Source of the DNA: Hominisplanchenecus murintestinalis
Lineage (GTDB): Bacteria > Bacillota > Clostridia > Lachnospirales > Lachnospiraceae
Direction of reading: 5' to 3'
Assembly: GCA_004793585.1 (NCBI GenBank)
Contig: SRZB01000011.1
Coordinates: 22,022-86,021, forward strand
Length of the DNA: 64,000 bases
Shown here: positions 8,415-17,419 of the stretch, piece after piece
Numbering within the stretch: position 1 is the first letter of the stretch
How the letters are laid out: each line of letters starts with the position of its first letter
Program-made: the position numbers and the translations under genes
The notes under the pieces: generated by a model
What the model saw: only the letters and a program-made list of their open reading frames with translations
What the model was told of the DNA's origin: nothing
Database searches by the model: none

Positions 8415-9602
8415 CTACGTTCGGCATGTCCCGGACTCCGGTATTCCATGCTGTTTTCTCAGAAACTGTGCCAGCTCCTGTACATTCTCCGTCTCTCCCA
8501 GATAACCATATTCATTCGAAAAAAGCACGGCTCCCAGAAGCATCCTGCCGTAAACTCTGTGATTCAGGTAATACAAAATCCTCCCTGTCATCTCCTTCAT
8601 AGTTTCCGTTAAAAGCTTCTCCCTCTTTATAATTCCCAGCGCCTCATCTGTGGTAACTGTATCCAGGATTTCTTTTGCCCCTTCCAGAGAGATTCCCGCC
8701 CGCAGGGCATTGCCCGCCAGCACCTCCGCCCTGGCGTCCGCGCAGCGCGAATGCGTATTCATAATCCCCGCCGCAACCTTTGCAAACTTTCCGATATTAG
8801 AGACAAATAAAATCCCTTTAACTCCCATATCCAGCGCCATATCCAGCGTCTCTCCCACATAATTGCTGCACTTCATACTGTCCGCAAAAGGCAGCTCCAT
8901 ATGCTCCTTCAAATAAGCCGCGCCGTAATTCCCCGGCGTTACCAGAAGATACTGCGCGCCATTCTCCACCTTCTGACGCATCTCCACTTCAATGCTCCGA
9001 ACCAGCGCCGCCTCACTCATGGGCTCTACGATTCCGGAAGTCCCCAAAATCGAAATGCCTCCCTCAATTCCAAGCCTTGGATTAAACGTTCCGGCCGCCG
9101 TCTTCGCCCCGTCCGGCACGCTCACCGTCACGAAAAGACCTCCATCATAACCCGCCGCATCGCAGATTTCTTCCAGTTCTTTCTCTATCATGGCTCTGGG
9201 TACTTTATTAATCGCCGCGCTCCCCACAGGCTGCTCCAGTCCCTTTTTCGTAATCCTGCCTACGCCCTCTCCTCCGTCAATGCAGATACCCGGCGCATTC
9301 CTTTTTTCAACCTTTGCATAGATTTCCAGCCCGTCCGTCCTGTCCGGGTCGTCTCCCGCATCCTTTTGGACGGCACAGGAAACCCAATTCTCTCCTCTCG
9401 TCATATGCAGGATTTCCAGATTCAGCGAAATCCCTTTCGGCGTCATAAGCTCCGTATACCGACAGCTCTCGTCCAGCAGAATCATCCTGCCCGCCGCCTT
9501 TGCCGCCCCGGCCGCACACGACCCGGTCGTATAGCCAAACCTCATTTTCTTATTATTTTTAATGCTGTAATACCCTTCCAGACCTGTATGCTTCCCGGCC
9601 AT
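8415..9602 (-). CDS. cbiD: Cobalt-precorrin-5B C1-methyltransferase CbiD
   Basis: 395 residues from the chosen start. CbiD methylates C1 in the anaerobic pathway and is a reliable marker of it. Motifs seen: MRFGYTTGSCAAGAAKAA near the N-terminus, DAGDDPDRTDG, GGEGVGRITKKGL, GISILGTSGIVEPMSE and VSNIGKFAKVAAG. An upstream in-frame ATG would add 13 residues, but the ATG at 9600-9602 has GGGGGAGGAG 6-7 bases before it and gives the usual N-terminus. First gene of the operon, about 60 bases downstream of the riboswitch terminator. Confidence 0.94.
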   Translation of the reverse strand: MAGKHTGLEGYYSIKNNKKMRFGYTTGSCAAGAAKAAGRMILLDESCRYTELMTPKGISLNLEILHMTRGENWVSCAVQKDAGDDPDRTDGLEIYAKVEKRNAPGICIDGGEGVGRITKKGLEQPVGSAAINKVPRAMIEKELEEICDAAGYDGGLFVTVSVPDGAKTAAGTFNPRLGIEGGISILGTSGIVEPMSEAALVRSIEVEMRQKVENGAQYLLVTPGNYGAAYLKEHMELPFADSMKCSNYVGETLDMALDMGVKGILFVSNIGKFAKVAAGIMNTHSRCADARAEVLAGNALRAGISLEGAKEILDTVTTDEALGIIKREKLLTETMKEMTGRILYYLNHRVYGRMLLGAVLFSNEYGYLGETENVQELAQFLRKQHGIPESGTCRT

Positions 9603-9664
9603 TGGGCTCCTCCCCCACTTCTTCATAGTGCGGCATGTCACAAATCATTTCCCCTGCCAACATG

Positions 9665-9860
9665 AATCAACAGAAAAAGAAAAATCCGCAGTCCTATAGA
9701 CAACGGATTTTCATCTTATGATTTATGAAAACATCCGGTTGCCGCAGACTGCTTTCATGATTCTCTGAAAATACTATGTATCTGGCTCTACAGTAACGGA
9801 CTTGCGCAGGAATTTCACCTGCTTCCATAAGTCATTTTCAGTTTCAGTTTTCTTTCACTT
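9665..9860 (-). promoter_or_regulatory. Cobalamin (AdoCbl-type) riboswitch upstream of cbiD
   Basis: Read on the minus strand, the core GGAAGCAGGTGAAATTCC, then TGCGCAAGTCCGTTACTG, then the B12-box-like AGAGCCAGATACA matches the conserved cobalamin aptamer order. Downstream, CAACCGGATGTTTTCAT (9741-9725) can pair with ATGAAAATCCGTTG (9714-9701), forming an antiterminator that uses the 5' arm of the terminator at 9679-9713. This predicts that bound cobalamin releases that arm and stops transcription before cbiD. The pairing is read by eye. Confidence 0.88.
9679..9713 (-). terminator. Riboswitch expression-platform terminator
   Basis: On the minus strand, AAAATCCG (9711-9704) pairs with CGGATTTT (9688-9681), with GTC/GAC able to extend the stem inside the loop, followed by TCTTTTTC. 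It lies between the aptamer and cbiD and shares its 5' arm with the antiterminator. Confidence 0.82.
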
Positions 9861-9865
9861 TTTTC

Positions 9866-9894
9866 ATTATATGATTTCCCACTGCAAAAGTCAA
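9866..9894 (-). promoter_or_regulatory. Sigma-A promoter of the cobalamin operon
   Basis: TTGACT (9894-9889) and TATAAT (9871-9866) are separated by exactly 17 bases on the minus strand, just upstream of the riboswitch. The predicted start is near 9859. The promoter lies in DNA that continues the reading frame of the transposase scrap upstream of it. Confidence 0.85.
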
Positions 9895-9910
9895 CGGGAA
9901 GATACGAGGA

Positions 9911-9964
9911 ATGTTTGTAGCGGTTTGCATTTGCCCCTATTTTTGTACCGTCGATATACACCGC
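9911..9964 (-). pseudogene. Fragment of an IS1182-like transposase
   Basis: The minus strand directly after the ATPase stop codon reads [18 protein letters not shown]. Established: DGTKI(E/G)ANANRYT is a hallmark segment of IS1182/IS1380-type DDE transposases around a catalytic Asp. Only about 18 codons look homologous; the frame stays open to about 9818 without further similarity that I recognise. There is no start codon and no other IS part, so this is a decayed remnant. A chance match to such a specific string is unlikely but not excluded. Confidence 0.55.
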
Positions 9965-11658
9965 TAACCTTTTATCCCAAACCGCACTTCGCAGTCCTTC
10001 CGGTAAAACGATATTCCATAGCAGTCAATGTTCCTGTACCCCTCCGCGCGCAGCTCCTCCGCATATTTCTTATCGGAAATCTGCCCCAGCGCTTTCTCTG
10101 CGTCTGATTCCAAATTGTCAATCTTATCAGAAACCTTGACTTCCAAAATAAATGCCCTCCCCCGCAGCGACGGGCTTTTCACTACCAGATCCGACCGGCC
10201 GTTCCCAGTCTCCCTGTTTGATTTCACCAGGTACTTATCGCTCTGGCTTAAAATCCCAGTCAGAAAGCCGTGATAAAAATTTTCTGCGCTGTCATAGAAA
10301 CTGATCACAGAAAAAAGCTGCCTGCTCAGGATTTCGCCCATTTTTTCCGCATTTCCCTCTTCCATAGAACGGTACAAATCCCGGAAATCCTGCTTTTTGA
10401 CAGTCTCCCGAAACCACCCTAAAATGGTGTTCTGATAAATGGTCTTTACTTCCGCATTCGGAATCCGCGCCCGCAGGAAAATTGACAGCTCCTTAAAATA
10501 CTCGCTCTCCTTCGTCAAATATCCAGTAAAATACAAAAAGTTCCACAAATTCTCCCCACTGCTGCACATATCCCCATAGGTTACTTCCTCATGCACCTGA
10601 ATATCCATAGTCTTTCCCGCAAGAAGCATTTCAATCTGCTCCCTGGTTTCCATATCTGCCCTGCGGATGAGATCCTTTATAATGTCATTGGAACTGGTAT
10701 TGATCCAGTATGGGCGCGGAAACGCCTGAACATCCGTCCGCAAATCATACAGGAAATTGATCACGCTCCAGGGATTATAAACCTCCGTATCGCCAAAGGT
10801 ATAGCCGTCGTACCATGCTTTCATATCACCAAACCGGCTCTCCACTCCGTAATATTCCATCATCCCCAGCACTTCCGCCTCCGTGAAGCCAAAATGCTCA
10901 CTGTACTGCTTATCCAGCACGGAAATCATCTTTAAATGATTCAGTCCTGTAAAAATACTCTCCTTAGAAATCCGCAGGCATCCTGTAATCACCGCCAGCT
11001 GCAGATAGTCATTTGTCTTTAATGCCGACTCAAAAAGAGAGCGGATAAAGCTGACCATTTCTTCATAAAATCCCTGAAAATATGCGTTTTCAAGTGGAAC
11101 ATCATACTCATCCAGTAAAATTACCGTATGCTTCCCTGTCGCTTGATAAAGGCATTTGCTCAGAAATTTCAGCGAGCCGGAATAATCATCATATCCCGCT
11201 TCTTCATTTGCCAGCTTCTGAAACATTTCTTTATCCCCGGCGTCAACCCTTTCGCTCTCCAGAATAAAACTATGTCTTTTGAATTCCTCCGCGATTTCCC
11301 TTTTCAGTTTTACGTACGCTGATTCAAAAGCGGGCTGTTTCGCTGATTTTAAGGTCAGGCTGATAACCGGATACTTCCCCATCTGCCCGGCATATTCCCC
11401 GCCCGCGTCCATAATCTTAAGCCCCTGAAAAAGCGTCCTGTTCTGCGCGTTTTTCTCCTGGTCTCCAGTGTCCTCAAAAAAATAGCGGAGCATACTGAGA
11501 TTCAGCGTTTTTCCAAAGCGTCTGGGACGGGTAAATAAATTTACTTCGCATTTCAAATCTAGAAGATCTTTTACAAGCATCGTCTTGTCCACATAACAAT
11601 AACCTCCCAATACCAATTTTTCAAAATTATCTACGCCAATTGGCAAAACTTTTTTCAT
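9964..11658 (-). CDS. AAA-ATPase-like protein with C-terminal PD-(D/E)XK nuclease domain
   Basis: 564 residues. The N-terminal [16 protein letters not shown], the degenerate P-loop [13 protein letters not shown] and the Walker B-like [13 protein letters not shown] belong to the AAA-ATPase_like family (PF09820). The C-terminus has [10 protein letters not shown] and [10 protein letters not shown], fitting a PD-(D/E)XK nuclease fold (PF08011). Many paralogs of this family occur in Lachnospiraceae and Bacteroidales; the cellular role is not established, and ideas include nucleic-acid processing or defence. It has its own promoter and is bounded by terminators, so it is a single-gene unit. The stop codon abuts a transposase fragment. 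GGAGG precedes the ATG. Confidence 0.85.
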   Translation of the reverse strand: MKKVLPIGVDNFEKLVLGGYCYVDKTMLVKDLLDLKCEVNLFTRPRRFGKTLNLSMLRYFFEDTGDQEKNAQNRTLFQGLKIMDAGGEYAGQMGKYPVISLTLKSAKQPAFESAYVKLKREIAEEFKRHSFILESERVDAGDKEMFQKLANEEAGYDDYSGSLKFLSKCLYQATGKHTVILLDEYDVPLENAYFQGFYEEMVSFIRSLFESALKTNDYLQLAVITGCLRISKESIFTGLNHLKMISVLDKQYSEHFGFTEAEVLGMMEYYGVESRFGDMKAWYDGYTFGDTEVYNPWSVINFLYDLRTDVQAFPRPYWINTSSNDIIKDLIRRADMETREQIEMLLAGKTMDIQVHEEVTYGDMCSSGENLWNFLYFTGYLTKESEYFKELSIFLRARIPNAEVKTIYQNTILGWFRETVKKQDFRDLYRSMEEGNAEKMGEILSRQLFSVISFYDSAENFYHGFLTGILSQSDKYLVKSNRETGNGRSDLVVKSPSLRGRAFILEVKVSDKIDNLESDAEKALGQISDKKYAEELRAEGYRNIDCYGISFYRKDCEVRFGIKG

Positions 11659-11721
11659 TCAGCCACCTCCACTATAATCTGAAATACCTGCTTATCTTCC
11701 CTCTGCGCCCACTTAATTTTT

Positions 11722-11750
11722 ATTATACTTTATCTCTCCCAAATGTACAA
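11722..11750 (-). promoter_or_regulatory. Promoter of the AAA-ATPase/nuclease gene
   Basis: TTGTAC (11750-11745), 17-base spacer, TATAAT (11727-11722) on the minus strand, about 65 bases upstream of the start codon. Confidence 0.7.
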
Positions 11751-11768
11751 TCATTTATCTGCAGACAA

Positions 11769-11807
11769 AAAAACTGGCTTCCGGTATTTTTCCGTCAGCC
11801 AGTTTTT
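11769..11807 (-). terminator. Terminator after the flavodiiron protein gene
   Basis: AAAAACTGGCT (11769-11779) pairs with AGCCAGTTTTT (11797-11807), 11 base pairs, with runs of A or T at both ends, so it can act in both directions. It lies 9 bases beyond the stop codon of the flavodiiron gene on the minus strand. Confidence 0.88.
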
Positions 11808-11815
11808 CTATTCTT

Positions 11816-13606
11816 TTATGCTATCGGTTCAAAATCCGCAACTCCGTGTTTGCAGAGCGGACAGATGAAATCTTCCGGAAGTTCATCTCCCTCGTACACA
11901 TAACCGCACACTTTGCAGACAAAGCCTTTCTTCCCTTCTGTATCAGGTTTCGGCTTTACATTGTTCTGATAGTAGGTATATGTCATGGTTTCCTTATCGG
12001 AAAGCACTCTTGCTTCTGTCACGGCGCAGATGAACATGCCGTGCGTATCAAGGTCGATGTACTGCTCCACCTTCAGCGACATAAAGGAGTTGATATATCT
12101 CGGCAGAAAAGCAAGTCCATTATCCGAGCGCAGCGGCGTTTCGTCCGCAAATTTATCCACCGTCCTTCCGCTCTGGAAGCCGAATCTCTCAAAAACGCTG
12201 AACGGCGCGTCCACGGACAGGCAGTTCACGTTCATGCACCCTGTCTGCTTAATCACATGATGCGAATAATTCTGCTTATTAATCGTCACTGCAATCCGGT
12301 TCGGCGTGTTTGTAACCTGCGATACCGTGTTGACAATCAGCCCGTTATCCTTCTTGCCATCGTTGGACGTCACCACATACAGGCCATAACCAATATTGAA
12401 AAGCGCAGTCAGATCATTCTTATTCGCCGTCTCATCGCGCTGCGCCAGATAATCTTTACACAGCTCTTCCGCAAGCTCCTCCAACTGTGCAGAACTGCTT
12501 TCATTCAACGCGGACATAATCTTCACTGTCGTATCTGTAAACGTCAGGTTCTTGCAGCCGGAGAGCATATTTTTCATCGTTTTCGCGGCAAGCGGCGCCC
12601 AGGAACCGTTTTCTATCAGGCCGATTGTCCTGTTCTGGAAATTCCGCTCCGTCAGATGATGGATAAACTCTTTCATAAATGGGAAAATATCTGCGTTATA
12701 AGTAGTAGTAGCCAGAACAAGCCTGCCGTAACGGAATGCATCTTCTACCGCTTCCGCCATATCACACCGCGCCAGATCGCACACAACTACCTTCGGGCAG
12801 CCTTTCGCTTTCAGTTTTTCCTCCAGGACTTCAACTGCCCGCTTCGTATTTCCATAAACCGAAGTGTAGGCAATCACGATGCCCTCGCTCTCCACACCGT
12901 ATGATGACCAGGTATTGTACAGGTTCAAATAATATCCCAGGTTCTCTGTCAGCACCGGGCCGTGCAATGGACAGATTTTCTCAATCTCAAGACCAGACGC
13001 CTTTTTCAGAAGCGCCTGCACCTGCGCGCCGTATTTTCCAACAATGCCGATATAATACCTTCTCGCTTCGCACGCCCAGTCTTCTTCCACATCGTTCGCC
13101 CCGAACTTTCCAAATCCGTCTGCGGCAAACAATACTTTGTCCGTACTGTCATACGTCACGATAACCTCCGGCCAGTGTACCATCGGCGCCGCTACAAACG
13201 TAAGCGTATGCTTTCCGAGATTCAGCGTGTCGCCCTCTTTCACCACGATACGCCCGTCGGCAAAATCCGTCCCGAAAAAGTTCTGCATCATCACAAACGC
13301 CTTTTCGCTGGAAACAACCGTTGCCTCCGGATAAATTTTCATAAAATTCGCGATATTCGCAGAATGATCCGGTTCCATATGCTGTACAACCAGATAATCC
13401 GGCTTCCTGCCGCCAAGTACGGCCGCTATGTTATCCAGCCATTCATGCGTAAAATTGCGGTCAACCGTATCCATCACCGCAATCTTCTCATCCAGAATCA
13501 CATAGGAATTGTAAGCCATGCCATTTGGCACCACATACTGCCCTTCAAACAAATCCACTTCATGGTCGTTCACACCCACATAACGGATGTCCTTTGTAAT
13601 CTCCAT
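11816..13606 (-). CDS. Flavodiiron protein fused to a flavin reductase domain and rubredoxin
   Basis: 596 residues, four domains. Residues 1-245 are the metallo-beta-lactamase-like diiron domain with HMEPDH at 76-81, and a later His in CPLHGP. Residues about 250-390 are a flavodoxin (YTSVYGNTKRA phosphate loop). Residues about 405-545 are a flavin-reductase-like FMN-binding domain. Residues 561-596 are a rubredoxin with CKVCG and CPLCK pairs. Flavodiiron proteins reduce O2 to water or NO to N2O in anaerobes. With a rubredoxin and a flavin reductase built in, the chain may take electrons from NAD(P)H without separate partners. Cytoplasmic, monocistronic, with a terminator downstream and AGAGAGGTGA before the ATG. 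High confidence for family; O2 versus NO preference unknown. Confidence 0.93.
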   Translation of the reverse strand: MEITKDIRYVGVNDHEVDLFEGQYVVPNGMAYNSYVILDEKIAVMDTVDRNFTHEWLDNIAAVLGGRKPDYLVVQHMEPDHSANIANFMKIYPEATVVSSEKAFVMMQNFFGTDFADGRIVVKEGDTLNLGKHTLTFVAAPMVHWPEVIVTYDSTDKVLFAADGFGKFGANDVEEDWACEARRYYIGIVGKYGAQVQALLKKASGLEIEKICPLHGPVLTENLGYYLNLYNTWSSYGVESEGIVIAYTSVYGNTKRAVEVLEEKLKAKGCPKVVVCDLARCDMAEAVEDAFRYGRLVLATTTYNADIFPFMKEFIHHLTERNFQNRTIGLIENGSWAPLAAKTMKNMLSGCKNLTFTDTTVKIMSALNESSSAQLEELAEELCKDYLAQRDETANKNDLTALFNIGYGLYVVTSNDGKKDNGLIVNTVSQVTNTPNRIAVTINKQNYSHHVIKQTGCMNVNCLSVDAPFSVFERFGFQSGRTVDKFADETPLRSDNGLAFLPRYINSFMSLKVEQYIDLDTHGMFICAVTEARVLSDKETMTYTYYQNNVKPKPDTEGKKGFVCKVCGYVYEGDELPEDFICPLCKHGVADFEPIA

Positions 13607-13780
13607 ATTCCGTCACCTCTCTGTTTCATTTATAGTATTTCCCTGAAGAAATCTTCTTCCAGTCCACAAGACCAGACTCTCATAAGGATTATACTACAAA
13701 CCCTGGAAAAAGTATATTGATTTTCCAACTTTTATGCCCTCTTTTTATTGAATAAAGTCCAACATTCGCTCAATAATTCC

Positions 13781-13809
13781 TTGTTTCTCCGTCCGGCTCA
13801 TGATAAAAT
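13781..13809 (+). promoter_or_regulatory. Probable promoter of the LRR protein gene
   Basis: TTGTTT (13781-13786), 17-base spacer, TAAAAT (13804-13809), 80 bases before the chosen start codon. The 283-base gap between this gene and the flavodiiron gene otherwise holds only the divergent leader of the flavodiiron gene, which has a TATAAT-like -10 (on the minus strand near 13690) without a clear -35. Confidence 0.55.
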
Positions 13810-13889
13810 ATTACCAAAGATAATATTTTCAAGCTTTCATTACCACTACATCCAAAAATATGCAAACCTATAAAGAGGGAGGAGTAAAA

Positions 13890-16800
13890 ATGAAGAAAAA
13901 ATTCATGCTATTTACACTTGCGTTCGGAATCATCCTGAGTGCATTCTCGTTGAAATCCTTTTCAGCAAACGCGGCGGAAACAACGCCTGCAACAGAATCC
14001 GCCGACGTCGCTATTGATGCTGAAAACTTCCCGGATGAATATCTCCGAAAAGATATCCAATCATTTGACCTTAACAGGGACGGCGTATTGGATGAGGCGG
14101 AAATCGCAAAAGCCACCATGATTTCTATCCCCAATGAAACTTCCACAGTAAAGGGACTGGAATATTTTACTGCCCTGGAAGATTTAAGCGTCTGTCTCAA
14201 TGACAATCTCTCTGCCCTTGACCTGAGCGATTTCGTCTCTCTGCAGAAATTATATCTTTCAAAAGTTCCCAACCTGGTTTCCATCAATCTGAACGGCTGC
14301 TCTTCCCTGCAAAGGTTAGAGCTTTATCATATGGACGGACTGTCCTCCGTTGAATCAAACGGATGTTCTTCCCTGAAAGAACTGAATATTCAGACCTCAA
14401 CTCTGGCTTCCCTGAATCTGGAGGATACCCCCGCTTTACAGCATCTAGCGATCTATGCTTCAACCATAGGTTCCATTAACCTGCCAAACTGCGCCGCCCT
14501 GCAATCTTTAACGCTCTCCGGCGTGAATATAACTTCCCTTAATATGAGCGGCTACACTTCTTTGCAAACAGTAGATTTTGAGAAAGTCACGAACCTGGCT
14601 TCCCTCAACCTAAGCGGCTGTACCTCTTTGCAGGAAGTATCCCTCTACTACGTTACAAACCTGACTTCTCTCAATCTAAGCGGATGTACCTCCCTGCAGG
14701 AAGTATTTTTCTTAGAAAGTGACGTGATTTCTTTCGATCTAAGCGGATGTACCTCTCTGCAGAAGTTATCTCTCTGGTCGGCTTATCACCTGAACTCCCT
14801 GAACCTGAGCGGCGATACCTCCCTGCAGGAATTAACTGTTCACGAAGCAGAGCTTGCTTCCCTCGACCTGTCCGACAATACCGCCCTGGAAAGACTCCAG
14901 CTTGACAACTGTGGGCTTCTCTCCCTTGATGTAAGCCATAACACTGCTTTGCAGCATTTAAATTACTACTCCTCAGATATATACCTCCGTTCCATTAACC
15001 TGCGTAACTGCACTGCACTGACCGATTTACTTATCTCCAGATTAAACACATTTTCCCTGGATTTAAGTGATAATACTGCCCTAACAACACTAATGTTCGA
15101 AGACTCAAAACTCGATGTCCTGGATTTAAGGTCTAACACTTCCCTGGGCAGCCTGACTTTATATGACACAAGCTTAAATTCTCTTGATATAACCCCTAAC
15201 GTTCCCCTGGCCAGCCTGGATTGTGACGGGACAACTTTAACTTCCCTTAATCTGAGCAACTTCACCAGCCTGTTAGGGCTTCGCCTGGCAGATAAAGAAA
15301 TTTTAACCTCTCTCAATCTCAGCGGATGTTCTTCCCTGCAAGAACTTTTCATAAGCCGCAATGTGATTTCCGCTGACCTGAGCGGATGCTCTTCTTTGAA
15401 AAGCTTGTCTGTCTCACACTCAAACATGGAATCCCTCAACCTCAATGGCTGCTCTTCCCTGCAGTCTTTCACTTGCGTCTATGCTCCCCTGTCTTTTCTC
15501 GATTTGAGCGGATGTTCCTCTCTCCAGTACCTGGAATGCATGGAAACAAATTTAACTTCCCTTGATTTAAGCAGCAATACCGCCCTGTTATCCCTGCGCA
15601 TCACCAACGATGAAATCGCAGACCTGCAGTGGGGGCTGCGCGCAAGGTTTCGGATTGACCCTCCGGGTCCAACGGCGGAAGAACTTTCTCAGGTATTACC
15701 TTATCTTCTTATTGGAGATACGCTTTCTGAAGCTGAGCTGCAGCAGCTTAAAAAAGAGTTCGCTGAAGCCCAGGCCGCTTATGATGCATACGAATCTTTC
15801 TCTTCCCTTGATTTGAGCAACTGTACCGCTTTACAGTCCTTTGAGTGCCACGGCGCGAAGATTTCAGAGCTTGACCTGAGCCACAACACTGCCTTGCAGT
15901 CCCTGTCGCTCTCCTTTACAGGCATTAGTTCCCTTGACCTGAAAAACAATACTGCTCTGCAGTCCCTGAGTATCCTGAATTTAGATAATCTTGTCTCCCT
16001 CAATTTAGCTGACTGTTCTTCTCTTTTGGACGCGGAAATTTCATCCAATATAAGCCTTTCTTCTCTTGATTTCAGCGGCTGCTCCTCTCTGCTGGACTTG
16101 ACAGTTTCAGATATGAACGCCCTGACTTCCCTTACTCTGAACTGTCCTTCCCTGGTAGAGCTGGACATTATCCATAACATGGGACTCACTTCCTTTAACC
16201 TGGGACATTGCCCGTCCTTGCAGAATTTAAATGTTACACAAAATTTCTACCTGATTTCTCTTGACGCCAGCAGCTGTCCTGAACTCCGCACATTATCTTG
16301 TGTAAACAGTTCCTTGGTTTCTCTTGACGTCAGCAAATATACGAAGCTCCACAGCTTAAACTGCACCTATAATTCCTCTTTGGAGTCTCTTACCCTGAAT
16401 CCCGGCCTTGAGAAATTAACCTGCTATGAAAATGCTTTAGCTACCCTCAGCGTGCCCGACGGATGCCTGTATGATTCTGATTCTTCCTGCATCCAATCGG
16501 TAAGAGCCCGTCCATACCAGCAGGACACCCAGTGGAAATTAAATTTGTCCGGTATCGTTGGACCAGAGAACCTTGACAAAATCACAATCACATCAGATAA
16601 CGCCCAGCTCTCGAACGGAATCGTCCTGTTTAAGAGCGAAGAAAAGCCCGCTACTTTATCCTATCTATACGACGCCGGTCTGGTTCGGAAATCTGATGTT
16701 ATCACAGGCTATGATACTGACGGCGCCCCAATATACGGAACAGAAGATATTCCTCTAAAGGTCACTGTTTATCTTGCCTACCCCGAAAGCATCCCGGATT

Positions 16801-17336
16801 CCATGCTTGCCACAGCGCCTGCGCATGGCAATACCCCCGGTACGCGCCTGTCCGATTTTAGAACAGCCGCATCCTACACCATCGACCCATCAGGGAAAGG
16901 CGTCATTTTCACAGGAACTGCCAACAGGAAAGCTTCTTCCATCCGCGTCCCGGATACTGTTACTCTCTCCGGCGTGACTTACAAGGTAACAGGAATCTCC
17001 GACAACGCTTTTACTAACCACAAGAACCTAAAGTCCGTAGCCATCGGCAAAAACGTAACCTCTATCGGAGCAAACGCCTTTGCTAAATGTAAGAAACTGA
17101 CGAAGATAACGCTTCCGGCCAAAATCAAAAAAATAGGGAAAGCCGCATTTTCCGGGTGCAGCAAGCTGAAAACCATTACGATAAAATCTACCAAACTGAC
17201 TTCTAAAAATGTAGGCGCAAAAGCATTTAAAGGAATCTCGTCAAAAGCCACGGTAAAAGTACCCAAGAGTAAGAAAAAAGCCTACGCCAAGCTGCTGAAA
17301 GCAAAAGGCGCAGGAAAGAAGGTAAGAATCAAGTAA
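13890..17336 (+). CDS. Secreted leucine-rich-repeat protein with EF-hand-like N-terminus and BspA-type C-terminal module
   Basis: 1148 residues. A signal peptide (MKKKFMLFTLAFGIILSAFS, cleavage near ANA-AE, residue 28) is followed by an EF-hand/dockerin-like DLNRDGVLDEAEI segment, then about 30 LRR units of roughly 21-23 residues with the pattern LxSLNLSGC(S/T)SLQxL. Many units have Cys in the GC position, others NT or NC. Residues about 570-635 interrupt the array with a Gly/Pro-rich, then helical segment. After residue ~860 comes a non-LRR stretch, then residues ~1000-1148 form BspA-like LRR_5 repeats ending in a Lys-rich tail (KKVRIK). No LPXTG motif or C-terminal membrane helix is present. 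I chose the ATG at 13890 because GGGAGGAG precedes it and the signal peptide starts there. It could be an internalin-like adhesin or surface scaffold; the ligand is unknown. Confidence 0.88.
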   Translation: MKKKFMLFTLAFGIILSAFSLKSFSANAAETTPATESADVAIDAENFPDEYLRKDIQSFDLNRDGVLDEAEIAKATMISIPNETSTVKGLEYFTALEDLSVCLNDNLSALDLSDFVSLQKLYLSKVPNLVSINLNGCSSLQRLELYHMDGLSSVESNGCSSLKELNIQTSTLASLNLEDTPALQHLAIYASTIGSINLPNCAALQSLTLSGVNITSLNMSGYTSLQTVDFEKVTNLASLNLSGCTSLQEVSLYYVTNLTSLNLSGCTSLQEVFFLESDVISFDLSGCTSLQKLSLWSAYHLNSLNLSGDTSLQELTVHEAELASLDLSDNTALERLQLDNCGLLSLDVSHNTALQHLNYYSSDIYLRSINLRNCTALTDLLISRLNTFSLDLSDNTALTTLMFEDSKLDVLDLRSNTSLGSLTLYDTSLNSLDITPNVPLASLDCDGTTLTSLNLSNFTSLLGLRLADKEILTSLNLSGCSSLQELFISRNVISADLSGCSSLKSLSVSHSNMESLNLNGCSSLQSFTCVYAPLSFLDLSGCSSLQYLECMETNLTSLDLSSNTALLSLRITNDEIADLQWGLRARFRIDPPGPTAEELSQVLPYLLIGDTLSEAELQQLKKEFAEAQAAYDAYESFSSLDLSNCTALQSFECHGAKISELDLSHNTALQSLSLSFTGISSLDLKNNTALQSLSILNLDNLVSLNLADCSSLLDAEISSNISLSSLDFSGCSSLLDLTVSDMNALTSLTLNCPSLVELDIIHNMGLTSFNLGHCPSLQNLNVTQNFYLISLDASSCPELRTLSCVNSSLVSLDVSKYTKLHSLNCTYNSSLESLTLNPGLEKLTCYENALATLSVPDGCLYDSDSSCIQSVRARPYQQDTQWKLNLSGIVGPENLDKITITSDNAQLSNGIVLFKSEEKPATLSYLYDAGLVRKSDVITGYDTDGAPIYGTEDIPLKVTVYLAYPESIPDSMLATAPAHGNTPGTRLSDFRTAASYTIDPSGKGVIFTGTANRKASSIRVPDTVTLSGVTYKVTGISDNAFTNHKNLKSVAIGKNVTSIGANAFAKCKKLTKITLPAKIKKIGKAAFSGCSKLKTITIKSTKLTSKNVGAKAFKGISSKATVKVPKSKKKAYAKLLKAKGAGKKVRIK

Positions 17337-17360
17337 CAATCCCTTGATGGGTAACTGATA

Positions 17361-17396
17361 AAAGCCAGTCAGATTTTTGTAATCCTGACTGGCTTT
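17361..17396. terminator. Convergent bidirectional terminator between the LRR gene and the nucleoside kinase gene
   Basis: AAAGCCAGTCAG (17361-17372) pairs with CTGACTGGCTTT (17385-17396), a perfect 12-base-pair stem with a 12-base loop, 24 bases after the LRR stop codon and 23 bases beyond the stop of the minus-strand kinase gene. Confidence 0.85.
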
Positions 17397-17419
17397 CACT
17401 ATATCAAAAACATTACCTC

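Noticed and set aside
14280..16330. Repeated short DNA units that could suggest a CRISPR or tandem-repeat locus
   Set aside because: They are codons for leucine-rich repeats in one uninterrupted reading frame with diverged units and no spacers.
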